In this document: positions 16,286-25,403 of the stretch, one piece after another
How positions within the stretch are numbered: the first letter of the stretch is position 1
Layout: every line of letters begins with the position of its first letter
Source: Anaerolineae bacterium
GTDB lineage: Bacteria > Chloroflexota > Anaerolineae > Promineifilales > Promineifilaceae
Assembly (NCBI GenBank): GCA_023382655.1
Contig: JAHDWK010000010.1
Coordinates: forward strand, 62,001 to 126,000
Reading direction: 5' to 3'
DNA: 64,000 nucleotides
Position numbers and translations under genes: made by a program
Notes under the pieces: model-generated
What the model saw: only the letters and a program-made list of their open reading frames with translations
Told to the model about the DNA's origin: nothing
Databases searched by the model: none

Positions 16286-16927
16286 CTACGGCCGTTCCCC
16301 ACCCCGCGGATATTTCCACACCGGCACAGGAACCAGAACAGGTTCTGGTGGTGCTGTTGGCGGCGTAAAACTATCCATCATTGAAGCCATAATCACTTTC
16401 AAATTTCGCCGGGCATACTGCAACCGTTTTTTGACGGTAGTCAACGGCAGTTCCAGTAATCGGGCAATTTCATATTGTGAATAGCCATTCAAATAAAACA
16501 GTTCGGTGACAATTTGCTCTTTTTCGGGCAGGGCTTGCACGGCCGTCATCACCTTATCTTTTAGTTCCACCTCTTCCAAAATAGCAGCCGGGCCGGGCTC
16601 ATATGCCGGCAGATCAGGCGCCGCTTCGATGGAACTCAGGTCTACTGACTGGCTGCGCACCTGCCGATAAGCCTGGCTCACCACAATCTGGCGCAGCCAC
16701 CCGGCAAAAGCCAGCGGCTCACGCAGTTGATCCAGGCTTTGGAAAGCGACCACAAACGCCTCTTGCACTATGTCTTGTGCCTGATGCCGGTCTTGCTGCA
16801 CTGCATAGGCCCAGCGGTAGGCCACATCATAAAAACGATTCACCAGTTCGCCAAATGCCAGATGCCGCTGACCGACACTTAAATTTTGATTTCTGGCGTT
16901 AATCACCAAAATGTCGTTTTTCTCCAT
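16286..16927 (-). CDS. ECF-type RNA polymerase sigma factor
   Basis: The 213-residue protein has a sigma-2 region (QAQDIVQEAFVVAFQSLDQL) and a sigma-4 region (LPEKEQIVTELFYLNGYSQY, then EIARLLELPLTTVKKRLQYA). Sigma-3 is absent, as in ECF factors. The last 30 residues are Pro-rich (PPTAPPEPVLVPVPVWKYP), an unusual tail. No anti-sigma gene is adjacent; instead ftsH follows after 39 bp. FtsH degrades regulators in other bacteria, so turnover of this factor by FtsH is conceivable but only inferred. ATG 16927 follows a GGAG site; a TATAAT on the minus strand at 16982-16977 is a likely -10 box. Confidence 0.9.
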   Translation of the reverse strand: MEKNDILVINARNQNLSVGQRHLAFGELVNRFYDVAYRWAYAVQQDRHQAQDIVQEAFVVAFQSLDQLREPLAFAGWLRQIVVSQAYRQVRSQSVDLSSIEAAPDLPAYEPGPAAILEEVELKDKVMTAVQALPEKEQIVTELFYLNGYSQYEIARLLELPLTTVKKRLQYARRNLKVIMASMMDSFTPPTAPPEPVLVPVPVWKYPRGGERP

Positions 16928-16976
16928 ACAAACTCCATAGCAACGGCCGTGACCCGGCTATTGCTTACCTCTCATC

Positions 16977-16982
16977 ATTATA
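16977..16982 (-). promoter_or_regulatory. Candidate -10 box of the sigma factor gene
   Basis: TATAAT on the minus strand lies about 50 bp before the sigma factor ATG. No good -35 box is found at normal spacing. Between here and 17151 I see no gene. Confidence 0.45.
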
Positions 16983-17151
16983 GAGCCAAATCTGCCAAAA
17001 AAGGTGACAAATTCCCTCGTGGTTTTATCATCAAGTAGACAACACAACCACTCTTTCTCATACCTGTTTTACCGATCTTCTGTGGCCGCAGTGCCCGGCA
17101 AGGGATTATTGGACTCCAATTACCCAAAATAGTTCTGCCCTTTATGAGGCA

Positions 17152-18114
17152 CTAAGGATTAATAATGTATTCCCACCAGTTGTGGCTGACGCCGTTCGTA
17201 GCACCGCTCACATGTGGTAGATGGCGTAGCCACCACAGATGATGCTGGCGAATATCGCCGTTGCCCCATTCCCGGCAGGTAACCGGGCGCGGTGCGCCAC
17301 TGAGATCGGGAAAATGTAGCCAGCTATCACACCGGCTAAGTACCTGGCGCGGGTTGCCCCAATCGTAATCGCGCATGCTGTTGGGGGCAAAGTGTACATT
17401 GCCACATTCAGCCTGACCGGGGTGGGTTCTATCATAGCGGGTGAAACGTTCCCACAGGTTAGCCTGCTCGCGCTGGCCGCGAAACACATGCTGCATAATG
17501 GATTCGGTGCGATGACCCAGATTTTCCAGCATTTCTCCCACACCCCGTTCATAGTTGAAGCCCATGATGACAAATCGGCGTCTGGCCCGCCGGTTTTCCA
17601 GGGGCGGTGCATTGCACCAATATGCACCTGGCCCAACCATGATGGATTCGTAATACCCGGCGTAGGGGAAACCAAAGAGCCATACTTCGTCTATGCGATT
17701 CTCATTGATGCGGTTGATAATGTCGAACTCGGAGAGGATACGGCCGTAATCCACCGCGTCGGGGTGATGCCAACCGCTACGCGCCTGCCAACACCGTACA
17801 TACGCTTCGGTCGTATATACAAACCCGTCTGTCTTCACCGGAAAACCATCCACCTCCACTCGCTCCACAATTTGATAATGAGCATACCCGTGACTGGCAT
17901 CTTGCACATCGGCAACATACTGCTGTGCCAGCCGGTCGGGGTTCTGCCAGCGCAAGACGTCGGTTAGTTTGCGGCCGTTCTGTGCAGCAACAGTCGGATT
18001 ATGAATGATGCACAAGACCCGCGGTTGGACAGGGGAGGGGGTTACGGCCGTTGCCGCGGCGGCTGGCGATGTTTCCGCTTCTTTTGGTACCTGAAGCCAC
18101 TTAAACAGACGCAT
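17152..18114 (-). CDS. Unrecognised 320-residue protein
   Basis: I do not recognise the family. A Pro/Ala-rich N-terminal stretch (residues 12-30) precedes a compact domain that starts VQPRVLCIIHNPTVAAQNGR. Later blocks look conserved: IDEVWLFGFPYAGYYESIM, VGPGAYWCNAPPL and VIMGFNYERGVGEMLENLG, then an aromatic-rich end (HNWWEYIINP). Many His, Trp and Tyr residues and two Cys would suit an enzyme or carbohydrate-binding fold. There is no clear signal peptide. It stands alone between the sigma factor region and a DinB-like gene. Confidence 0.6.
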   Translation of the reverse strand: MRLFKWLQVPKEAETSPAAAATAVTPSPVQPRVLCIIHNPTVAAQNGRKLTDVLRWQNPDRLAQQYVADVQDASHGYAHYQIVERVEVDGFPVKTDGFVYTTEAYVRCWQARSGWHHPDAVDYGRILSEFDIINRINENRIDEVWLFGFPYAGYYESIMVGPGAYWCNAPPLENRRARRRFVIMGFNYERGVGEMLENLGHRTESIMQHVFRGQREQANLWERFTRYDRTHPGQAECGNVHFAPNSMRDYDWGNPRQVLSRCDSWLHFPDLSGAPRPVTCREWGNGDIRQHHLWWLRHLPHVSGATNGVSHNWWEYIINP

Positions 18115-18234
18115 AGCCGAATCATATCACAGGAACTCCCCCCCGGCAGTGCCAGGCCTTCGCGCCGCAATTCGAAATATGGCTTGAGTGTGCATATACT
18201 TGGCGCATGAGACAAAGTTTAAGCGACATTCGAA

Positions 18235-18264
18235 TTGCTATTGCCCCCAGACCAATGCTAGAAT
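18235..18264 (+). promoter_or_regulatory. Leaderless promoter of the DinB-like gene
   Basis: TTGCTA (18235-18240), an 18-base spacer and TAGAAT (18259-18264) are followed by only 7 bases before ATG 18272, which has no ribosome binding site. The transcript should begin at or beside the start codon. Confidence 0.6.
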
Positions 18265-18271
18265 CTCTTTC

Positions 18272-18829
18272 ATGAATACGGTGGAAAAACTTTTGTTTGA
18301 GTTAGATACGGTGCGTGAACAACTGCTGGTCGCCATTGAGACGCTGCCGAATGAAGCATTGTCCCAACCAGGCGCTGTAGGCGAGTGGTCAGTGGCTGAT
18401 GTGTTGGTCAACCTGACCGCCTGGGAATCAGAAATGGTCACGGCCGTGATGCAGATTCAGCAGGGCAAACAACCGACACGATTACTGGCCGCCCTGGCCG
18501 ACGCCGAAGCGTATAACCAGGCACGCTACGAAGAGAACAAAGAGCGGGAACTTGACCGGGTATTTGATGATTTGATGAAGGTGCGACTGGAATTGGAGGA
18601 GTGGCTGGAGGCATTTGATGACCAGGATTTGACGGATACGCAGCGGTATAAGTGGCTCAACGGCCGTGCCCTTGCCTACCTCATCAGCCACACTACCATC
18701 GAAAACGAACGCCGCTACCTGCCCACCATCAACACGTTTGCCCAACAGTGGCAAGCCGCCCAAGACCAAATGGAACAAGGGGATGTGATTCCTCTGACAG
18801 CGATCTCTATCCTAAAAGCCGACGAGTAG
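18272..18829 (+). CDS. DinB/ClbS-like four-helix-bundle protein
   Basis: The 185-residue protein starts MNTVEKLLFELDTVREQLLV and has the DinB-superfamily layout: GEWSVADVLVNLTAWESEM for the helix with the first metal-site position, and YLISHTTIENERRYLP near the end. ClbS/DfsB members of this superfamily act on small electrophiles such as colibactin; the substrate here is unknown. ATG 18272 was chosen because a promoter -10 box lies 7 bases upstream. The following YgfZ gene is on the same strand after 75 bp. Confidence 0.7.
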   Translation: MNTVEKLLFELDTVREQLLVAIETLPNEALSQPGAVGEWSVADVLVNLTAWESEMVTAVMQIQQGKQPTRLLAALADAEAYNQARYEENKERELDRVFDDLMKVRLELEEWLEAFDDQDLTDTQRYKWLNGRALAYLISHTTIENERRYLPTINTFAQQWQAAQDQMEQGDVIPLTAISILKADE

Positions 18830-18841
18830 GGAAATTGCTTT

Positions 18842-18885
18842 TACCCTTCTCTTCTTTGCCTCTTTCGCTCCTTTGCCCCTTTGCA
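18842..18885. repeat. CTTTGC-word intergenic stretch
   Basis: CTTTGCCTCTTTCGCTC and CTTTGCCCCTTTGC are short-period words similar to the CGCAAAG repeats common between genes of many environmental bacteria. A complementary AAAGGACGCAAAGAGCGC stretch lies at 61401-61420. Confidence 0.5.
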
Positions 18886-18904
18886 TCAAAAAAAGGAAAA
18901 AACA

Positions 18905-19801
18905 ATGACCAGCCAGATTTCCGACACAGTTTATCAGGCCGCGCACCAGGATGCGGTGTTGGTTGACCGCAGCAATCTAGGTATGTTGAAATTCACCGGA
19001 CAGACACGGCTGGATTTGCTGCACCGTATGTCCACCAATCAGGTGAACGGTCTGCAATCCGGCGAGGGTGCAGCCACCGTGCTGACCACCGACATCGCCC
19101 GCATCATTGACCGGCTGATTTTATATGCCGCCACCGACGCCGTATACTGCCTGACCAGCGAAAACAACGCCAACAACATCGCCCGCTACCTGATGCGTTT
19201 TGTCTTTTTTAATGATGATTTTCATATTGAGGATTTGAGTGCGGACACGGCCGTATGCGCCATCTACGGCCCCCAGGCCAAAACCAGACTCACCGCCGCC
19301 GGTTTCCCGGATAAAGAATTGCCCCTCCACCATTGGCGTGAATGTCAGATCAACAGCGCCACCGCCTATCTGCACCGCACCGACCCTATTAACGGCGACG
19401 GCTACTTTGTCATGTGCCAATTGGCCGACAAAGAGGCGCTCTGGCAGCATTTGGTCGGCAGCGGATTGCTGGTAGCTGACGAAACCGCTTTTGACTTTTT
19501 GCGGATTGAAGCGGGGCTGCCGCGTTACGGCCGTGAACTCACCCTCGACTACATCCCCCTGGAAGCCGACCTCTGGGCCGACGTCTCCTTCCACAAAGGG
19601 TGTTACACCGGCCAGGAAATCATCGCCCGCATGGAAAGCCGGGGCAAACTCGCCAAACGCCTCACCAGACTCCAACCCGAAACCCCCGTCCAGCCCGGCG
19701 ATGATATCATGCAAGATGGCAAAAAAGTGGGAGCCTACACCTCAATCGCCGAGGGGCCAAATGGTTTGGTGGCGTTGGGGTATGTGAAAACAAACGTATA
19801 G
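18905..19801 (+). CDS. ygfZ: YgfZ/GcvT-domain folate-binding protein
   Basis: YgfZ (IBA57 family) helps assemble or repair iron-sulfur enzymes using folate. The 298-residue protein has the diagnostic motif KGCYTGQE near residue 231 with its conserved Cys, and the GcvT-like segments GMLKFTGQTRLDLLHRMSTN and LRIEAGLPRYGREL. ATG 18905 follows AAAGGAAAAAA; the upstream in-frame start at 18881 is less likely. The gene is followed by a palindrome and then convergent lpdA. Confidence 0.92.
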   Translation: MTSQISDTVYQAAHQDAVLVDRSNLGMLKFTGQTRLDLLHRMSTNQVNGLQSGEGAATVLTTDIARIIDRLILYAATDAVYCLTSENNANNIARYLMRFVFFNDDFHIEDLSADTAVCAIYGPQAKTRLTAAGFPDKELPLHHWRECQINSATAYLHRTDPINGDGYFVMCQLADKEALWQHLVGSGLLVADETAFDFLRIEAGLPRYGRELTLDYIPLEADLWADVSFHKGCYTGQEIIARMESRGKLAKRLTRLQPETPVQPGDDIMQDGKKVGAYTSIAEGPNGLVALGYVKTNV

Positions 19802-19802
19802 C

Positions 19803-19865
19803 AGTGCCAGGCATAGGGCATCAGGTATGGGCATGAACAGACGGTTTTGCCCTGTGCCTGACACT
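19803..19865. repeat. Inverted repeat, GTGCCAGGCAC family, copy 2
   Basis: AGTGCCAGGCATAGGGCA (19803-19820) faces TGCCCTGTGCCTGACACT (19848-19865), an imperfect 18-bp stem between convergent ygfZ and lpdA. It may act as a two-way terminator, though T-tracts are short. Confidence 0.8.
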
Positions 19866-19874
19866 ACTTTAAGA

Positions 19875-21266
19875 CTACATATGAATCGCCTGCCCCTCCA
19901 CCGCGTGCGCGGCTTCCATCAGCGCCTCGCTGAGCGTGGGGTGGGCATGGACATTGTGAGCAATTTCCTCGGCCGTCAGTTCGGCATTATGCGCTAACGT
20001 CAGTTCTGGCAGCAGTTCGGTCACATCCGGCCCTACCATGTGCGCTCCCAAAATCTCGCCATACCGGGCATCAGCAATAATCTTCACAAAACCCTCTTTT
20101 TCACCCAGACCCAGCGCCTTGCCATTGGGCTGAAAGGGGAATTGCCCCACCTTCACCTCATACCCGGCTTCTTTGGCCTGCGCTTCAGTGTAGCCAAAGC
20201 TGGCTACCTGGGGTACACAATAGGTAGCGCGGGGCATCATGCGGAAATCGAGCGATTGCGTATGCACGCCGGCAATCGTCTCTGCCGCTACCAGGCCCAT
20301 GGCCGAAGCAATATGCGCCAACCGGTATTCCGTGGCCACGTCACCAATGGCGTAAATGTGGGGTACGTTGGTGCGCATATGTTCGTCAATGGCAATCGCG
20401 CCCCGTTCAGTTTGCTTGATACCCGCCTTTTCCAGGCCGATATTTTCCACGTTGGGCTGGAAGTTGATGGCTAACATTACCTGATCCGCTTCCAGGGTAT
20501 TGCCATCGGGCAGCGCCACTTGCGCGCCCTTGTCGGTGGCTTTGATGCTTTTCACGGCCGTGTTCAGCATCACCTTCACCCCCAACTTCTTATACGCCTT
20601 CTCCAGCACATCACTCACTTCCGGCTCTTCCTGGGGCAGCAGGTGGCTCATCATCTCCACAATCGTCACCTCTACGCCATAATTCACCCACATATAGGCA
20701 AACTCCACGCCAATTACCCCACCACCGATAATCACCAACTTCTTCGGTGGATTGTCCATCAGAATCGCTTCTTTGTAAGAGATGATGCGTTTACCGTCAA
20801 ACTCCACGCCCGGCAGGCTGCGCGGCCGCGCTCCGGTAGCAATGATGATGTTTTTGGCTTCCAGATTGGTGGTGCCGCCGCTGTTCAGCGTCACTTTCAG
20901 TGAATTAGTGCCCGTCAACTGCCCGGCCCCCTCAAAAGTCTCAATCTTATTCTTCTTCATCAAGAAGCCAACGCCCTTCACCAATCGGTCGGACACCTGG
21001 CGGCTGCGTTTGAAAGCTGCGGCATAATCCAATGACAGATTGTCAAAGCTAAAGCCAAACTCTTTACCTCGGTGTTGCAGCGTATGGGCTACTTCCGCAT
21101 TTTTGAGCAGCGCCTTCGAGGGGATGCAGCCTACATTCAAACAGACGCCGCCCCAATACTCCCGCTCCACGATAGCCACTTTTAGTCCCAACTGGGCCGC
21201 ACGAATGGCCGCCACATAACCGCCCGGCCCCGCTCCCAGCACTACTACATCATATTGATTTGCCAT
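19875..21266 (-). CDS. lpdA: Dihydrolipoyl dehydrogenase (E3)
   Basis: E3 reoxidises dihydrolipoamide in 2-oxo-acid dehydrogenase and glycine cleavage complexes. The 463-residue protein has the FAD site VVVLGAGPGGYVAAIRAA, the redox pair GGVCLNVGC (Cys42/Cys47), the NAD site LVIIGGGVIGVEFAY and the C-terminal active His in NVHAHPTLSEAL. A GGAGAG site precedes ATG 21266. No E1 or E2 gene adjoins it in this window. Its 5' region holds a long palindrome (21341-21375). Confidence 0.95.
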   Translation of the reverse strand: MANQYDVVVLGAGPGGYVAAIRAAQLGLKVAIVEREYWGGVCLNVGCIPSKALLKNAEVAHTLQHRGKEFGFSFDNLSLDYAAAFKRSRQVSDRLVKGVGFLMKKNKIETFEGAGQLTGTNSLKVTLNSGGTTNLEAKNIIIATGARPRSLPGVEFDGKRIISYKEAILMDNPPKKLVIIGGGVIGVEFAYMWVNYGVEVTIVEMMSHLLPQEEPEVSDVLEKAYKKLGVKVMLNTAVKSIKATDKGAQVALPDGNTLEADQVMLAINFQPNVENIGLEKAGIKQTERGAIAIDEHMRTNVPHIYAIGDVATEYRLAHIASAMGLVAAETIAGVHTQSLDFRMMPRATYCVPQVASFGYTEAQAKEAGYEVKVGQFPFQPNGKALGLGEKEGFVKIIADARYGEILGAHMVGPDVTELLPELTLAHNAELTAEEIAHNVHAHPTLSEALMEAAHAVEGQAIHM

Positions 21267-21340
21267 TTAGCACTCTCCATAGGTGTGTTTTTGTATTTAT
21301 GTGATCAGGTGTTCAGGTGAACGTGTTCGATTATATCCCA

Positions 21341-21375
21341 AAAGTGCAACGCACCTCAAAGGTGCGTTGCACTTT
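21341..21375. repeat. Perfect 16-bp inverted repeat AAAGTGCAACGCACCT
   Basis: Arms at 21341-21356 and 21360-21375 are perfect complements with a 3-base loop. It lies upstream of lpdA in the divergent gap toward the FG-GAP gene. Confidence 0.85.
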
Positions 21376-21449
21376 CAAAGCCAGTCATAGCCCGTTTGAC
21401 CTACTGACAAGCTGACAAGCCCATGTTTACGATCTTGCCACCAACGTTT

Positions 21450-21497
21450 GTAGTAGGCGATTCATCGCCACAGAAGGGCGATGAATCGCCTACTACG
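21450..21497. repeat. Inverted repeat, GTAGTAGGCGAT family, copy 1
   Basis: Perfect 20-bp arms (GTAGTAGGCGATTCATCGCC at 21450-21469, complement at 21478-21497) with an 8-base loop. Sister elements lie at 33049-33082 and 44042-44079. It ends 11 bp before the ribosome binding site of the secreted FG-GAP protein. Confidence 0.9.
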
Positions 21498-21518
21498 AAC
21501 CTTAACCGGAGAATGATG

Positions 21519-23483
21519 ATGAAAAGACGATTGTTACTACCCCTTTTGACGATGGTTTGCTTGCTGGTGGGCATACAGGTGTGGAGCAGTACGCCGGCCT
21601 TATTTGCGGGCGGCATTGCCGCGCCTGTCCTCAAATGGCAGTTAGGTGGCTGTGATGGCATCTGGTGTGAAACGGGTTGGTATTCTTCCCCCGCCGTCGC
21701 CGACCTGGACAACGATGGCGCACCTGAAGTTATCGCTTCGCCTTACTCCCTGTATGCGCTCAATGGTGAAAATGGTACCGTTCAGTGGGAAGTTGATCCG
21801 CCCGGCGGCCGTACCTGGCCCGGCGTGGTCGTGGCCGATATTGACGACAACGGCGACCTGGAAGTAGCGGTGGCGCAGGGCAGCGGCTATCTGACCGTCT
21901 ATGACCACCTGGGTAACGAAGTGTGGAACCGCCGCCCGGAGACGAACGAGTTACGCGGCCTCTCTGTTTATGATTTAGATGCTGATGGCTCGTTAGAACT
22001 GGTGGTGACGGCTACGGGTGATGAATTGAACACCTATGTTTACGAACACGACGGCAGCCTGCGTCATGGTTGGCCGCAGCTCAATAACGAGAGCGGCTAC
22101 GGCTGGGGCATCTACAACGACAACGCGGCCATTGGCGACCTGGATGGCGATGGGCTGGGGGAACTGGTCATCCCCTCCGATGTGCATTACATCAACGCCT
22201 ACGAGGCCAACGGGGTGCAAATTCCGGCGCACCCGATGTATGACGGGGATGGCTGGGGCAAGGTGGGCATCTGGGAAAGTCTGGAGGTGGAATTACGCGG
22301 TTGGGGCGAGTGTAATGGGGTACGCGCCGAAAGTTATCGCACCAATTTTGCCGATGGCCCGGCGGTGATTGCCGACGTCAATGGCGATGGCATGAATGAG
22401 GTGGTGGTAACGGGCAATGTGTACGACTGTTATGCAGGCTACCCGCCCAGCCGCTACATTGGCGTGTACATTTTTAACGCTGACCGCAGTCGTTTTAATA
22501 AGGATGGCTTTGATTGGCAGACGGTGCCGGTGGACACGGGCGCACCGCTGGCGGAAGATTACAATGTGATTGAGAGCGCATTGCCCAACCCGGTGGTGGC
22601 GGATTTGGATCGCAACGGCCGTGACGAAATCCTCTTCCCCTCCTATGACGGCCGTCTGCATGCCTACTGGTTGGATAAAACCGAACATCACAACTGGCCC
22701 TACAACGTGGATGCCACCGGCCCCGGCATCCGCTTCGCTTCCGAACCGGTGGTGGCCGACCTGGACGACGATGGTTTTGCGGAAGTGATCTTTGCTTCCT
22801 GGCCGCAAAAAAGCGGTAATTACGTGGGCAAGTTGCACATTTTGAATTACCAGGGGCAGGTGATCCACGAAGTTGATTTGCCGCCCGCCTCCGGCAATCC
22901 CAACTATAACGGCGCGTTGGGCGCACCCACCATCGCCAACATTGATGCCGATGCGGACATGGAAGTGGTGCTGAACACGGTTCATTCTGGGGTGGTGGCC
23001 TATGATTTGCCGGGTACGGCCGACGCCCGCATCCTGTGGGGCACCGGGCGCGCCAATTACCAGCGCACCGGCTCTTTCCTGGTGGGCAATCTGCAAAACT
23101 CCACCGTCAGCGCCACGCCGGCCACCCCATCTGCTGGCGACACGGTGACTTATACCATTCGCCTGCAAAATAGCGGCCCTACCCTGTACAGCGTAGCCGT
23201 CACCAGTACAATCCCGATAGATACCACGTATGCCGGGGGATTGAGTACGTCGTCGGGCACGGCCGTGTACGATGCCGGGCAGGTAACATGGGATGGGGCC
23301 GTCTCGGCGCAAACGCCTGTCACCATTCACTACCATGTCACCATCAACGACGACGTAACCGCGCCGCAACCCATTTGGAGCCCGGTGCAGATCAACGATG
23401 GTGAAGGCACTATCCACACGCTGGAAACACTGGTCATCGCTAATGGGCAGTCGGTCTTTTTGCCCATCGTCCGCAAGCCGTAG
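21519..23483 (+). CDS. Secreted FG-GAP/VCBS beta-propeller protein with DUF11-like domain
   Basis: A signal peptide (MKRRLLLPLLTMVCLLVGIQ) is followed by at least eight Asp-rich calcium-type loops, for example DLDNDGAPEV, DIDDNGDLEV, DLDGDGLGEL, DVNGDGMNEV and DLDDDGFAEV, typical of integrin-like FG-GAP propellers (residues about 45-520). A DUF11/CARDB-like beta-sandwich follows (SAGDTVTYTIRLQNSG). The protein ends VFLPIVRKP, a tail shared with the next gene. Three ATGs stand in tandem (21513, 21516, 21519); the last has the best spacing to CCGGAGA. The role is probably cell-surface binding or adhesion, inferred from domain type. Confidence 0.85.
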   Translation: MKRRLLLPLLTMVCLLVGIQVWSSTPALFAGGIAAPVLKWQLGGCDGIWCETGWYSSPAVADLDNDGAPEVIASPYSLYALNGENGTVQWEVDPPGGRTWPGVVVADIDDNGDLEVAVAQGSGYLTVYDHLGNEVWNRRPETNELRGLSVYDLDADGSLELVVTATGDELNTYVYEHDGSLRHGWPQLNNESGYGWGIYNDNAAIGDLDGDGLGELVIPSDVHYINAYEANGVQIPAHPMYDGDGWGKVGIWESLEVELRGWGECNGVRAESYRTNFADGPAVIADVNGDGMNEVVVTGNVYDCYAGYPPSRYIGVYIFNADRSRFNKDGFDWQTVPVDTGAPLAEDYNVIESALPNPVVADLDRNGRDEILFPSYDGRLHAYWLDKTEHHNWPYNVDATGPGIRFASEPVVADLDDDGFAEVIFASWPQKSGNYVGKLHILNYQGQVIHEVDLPPASGNPNYNGALGAPTIANIDADADMEVVLNTVHSGVVAYDLPGTADARILWGTGRANYQRTGSFLVGNLQNSTVSATPATPSAGDTVTYTIRLQNSGPTLYSVAVTSTIPIDTTYAGGLSTSSGTAVYDAGQVTWDGAVSAQTPVTIHYHVTINDDVTAPQPIWSPVQINDGEGTIHTLETLVIANGQSVFLPIVRKP

Positions 23484-23486
23484 TCC

Positions 23487-23519
23487 AGATTGGTTCAATC
23501 TCCAAGATTGAACCAATCT
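23487..23519. repeat. Inverted repeat, GATTGGTTCAATCT family, copy 1
   Basis: AGATTGGTTCAATCT (23487-23501) and AGATTGAACCAATCT (23505-23519) are perfect 15-bp arms with a 3-base loop, starting four bases after the FG-GAP stop codon. There is no T-tract. A sister element is at 38421-38453. Confidence 0.9.
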
Positions 23520-23604
23520 CCGAAAAGATCGAGAGCATTTTGGCAACTGATCTAAACAATTTTGGCAGAAGGCCAGGATAATGGTTGGAGGAAACCACAA
23601 GGCT

Positions 23605-25356
23605 ATGAAACAATTGCTGATCTTACCGCTGATCCTTTTCTTGTTGTGCGGTGTGGTTTGGGCCACGGCCGTAGCCGAACCCCAACAGCCACAAGGCGGC
23701 GTTTACTACGTAGCTACCGATGGTGATGATGACGCCGGTGACGGTTCAATGGGCAACCCCTGGGCCACCATCACCCATGCCCTGGACAATGTGCCGGATA
23801 GCAGCACCATTTTAGTAAGGCCGGGAGAGTATTACGGCCGTGTTAATCTGCGCGGCACCTTTGCCAACGGCGTCACCGTGCGCTCAGAAATCCCTTACCA
23901 GGCGCGGCTGCGTTACAATGCGGCCGTCGTCATTTGTTACTACGGCCAGGGCATCACCCTGGAAGGGTTCGACATCGCCCACGACGGCCCCGGTGCAGGT
24001 GCGCTCGTCATCCAGATTCAAGACCTGATTGGCGACCCCGGCGGCGACGATTACGTCAGCCGCATTGTGCTGCGCAACAACATCTTGCACGACAGCACCA
24101 ACAACGACATCCTCAAAATCAACAACGGCGCGGGCCAGATCACCGTCGAAGGCAACATCTTCTACAACCAGACCGGCTCTGACGAACACATAGACATCAA
24201 CAGCGTCACCGATGTAGTGGTGCAAGACAACATCTTCTTCAACGACCAATCCCCCAACAACAATGACACCGGCAGCTACATCGTCATCAAAGACAGTAAC
24301 GGCAGCGACGACAGCAACATTGGCAGCCACAACATCACTGTGCGCCGCAATGTTTTCCTGAACTGGCAAGGCTCCAGCGGCAGCAACTTTGTGCTGGTGG
24401 GCGAAGATGGCAACCCTTACTTTGAAGCTCAGGATGTATTGGTGGAAAACAACCTGATGCTGGGCAACAGCAGCCATGTGATGCGGGCGGCCTTTGGCGT
24501 GAAAGGGGGCAACAACATCACCTTCCGTCACAATACCATCGTCGGCGATTTGCCCGCGCTGGCCTTCGCCATGCGCCTGAACACGGAAGGCAGCAATCCG
24601 CCCAACGAGAACATCCACTTTTACAACAACATCTGGGCTGACCCCACCGGCACGATGGGGTCTGATGGCGGCGGCAGCAATGACTTCTCCGATACCCCAC
24701 CCGGCGAAACGCTCTCCTTCACGCTGCACAACAATCTCTATTGGAACGGCAGCCAGTCCATCCCCGAAGATGGTAACGAATTGGTCAATTACACAGACGA
24801 TGCCGCCAGTGTTGTGAATGATCCACTGCTGCCGGGACAGAGCGGCGTCGTTTTGCCGGTTTGGACGGGCGCACAATTTGCCGATGGCTCGGCCACGATT
24901 CGAGAGGCGTTCGAGCGGCTGGTGCTGACGTATGGCGTCATCCCCGGTAACAGCCCGGCTGTCAATGCGGCCGACGCCGGGAATGGACCAGGCGAGGATA
25001 TATTGGGCCACGGCCGTAGCCAGCCCGACATCGGCGCTTATGAGTTTGTGCCCGCTCTACAACTGAGCGGCAGCCCCGGCAACGAAACCATCTTCCTCAC
25101 CTGGCAGGTGGATACCACGCTGCCGCCCACCGCCACCTGGCAAATCAACTACGACGGCCCACCCGGTGATGAATCGTCACCCATCACCGGCATCCCAGAA
25201 ACGGCACGCGCCTACACGCTGACCGGCCTGACCAACTTTGTCCTTTACAACGTCACCCTGACGGCGATGGTGGATGGCTCCCCCGTTCTCACGGATACGG
25301 TGTCGGTCATGCCGACCAATCAATTTGTGTATTTGCCGGTGGTGTTACGGCCGTAG
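23605..25356 (+). CDS. Secreted right-handed beta-helix protein
   Basis: The protein has a signal peptide ([16 protein letters not shown]) and then a DUF1565-like entry segment ([27 protein letters not shown]) that leads into a right-handed parallel beta-helix rich in Asn and Asp ladders ([30 protein letters not shown]). A fibronectin-like domain follows from about residue 490 ([14 protein letters not shown]). It ends [10 protein letters not shown], like the preceding gene. Beta-helix proteins of this type are often polysaccharide lyases or surface proteins; no catalytic set was identified. ATG 23605 begins the signal peptide; ATG 23581 is also in frame. It is 121 bp after the FG-GAP gene. 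Confidence 0.85.
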   Translation: MKQLLILPLILFLLCGVVWATAVAEPQQPQGGVYYVATDGDDDAGDGSMGNPWATITHALDNVPDSSTILVRPGEYYGRVNLRGTFANGVTVRSEIPYQARLRYNAAVVICYYGQGITLEGFDIAHDGPGAGALVIQIQDLIGDPGGDDYVSRIVLRNNILHDSTNNDILKINNGAGQITVEGNIFYNQTGSDEHIDINSVTDVVVQDNIFFNDQSPNNNDTGSYIVIKDSNGSDDSNIGSHNITVRRNVFLNWQGSSGSNFVLVGEDGNPYFEAQDVLVENNLMLGNSSHVMRAAFGVKGGNNITFRHNTIVGDLPALAFAMRLNTEGSNPPNENIHFYNNIWADPTGTMGSDGGGSNDFSDTPPGETLSFTLHNNLYWNGSQSIPEDGNELVNYTDDAASVVNDPLLPGQSGVVLPVWTGAQFADGSATIREAFERLVLTYGVIPGNSPAVNAADAGNGPGEDILGHGRSQPDIGAYEFVPALQLSGSPGNETIFLTWQVDTTLPPTATWQINYDGPPGDESSPITGIPETARAYTLTGLTNFVLYNVTLTAMVDGSPVLTDTVSVMPTNQFVYLPVVLRP

Positions 25357-25403
25357 CCGACAATAGCGGCTGGTGGTTGGCAACAACCACCGGTTGCCGG
25401 TCA

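Noticed and set aside
21341..21497. CRISPR array or attachment site at the palindrome-rich gap
   Set aside because: The repeats are inverted, not direct with unique spacers, and no cas gene or integrase is nearby.
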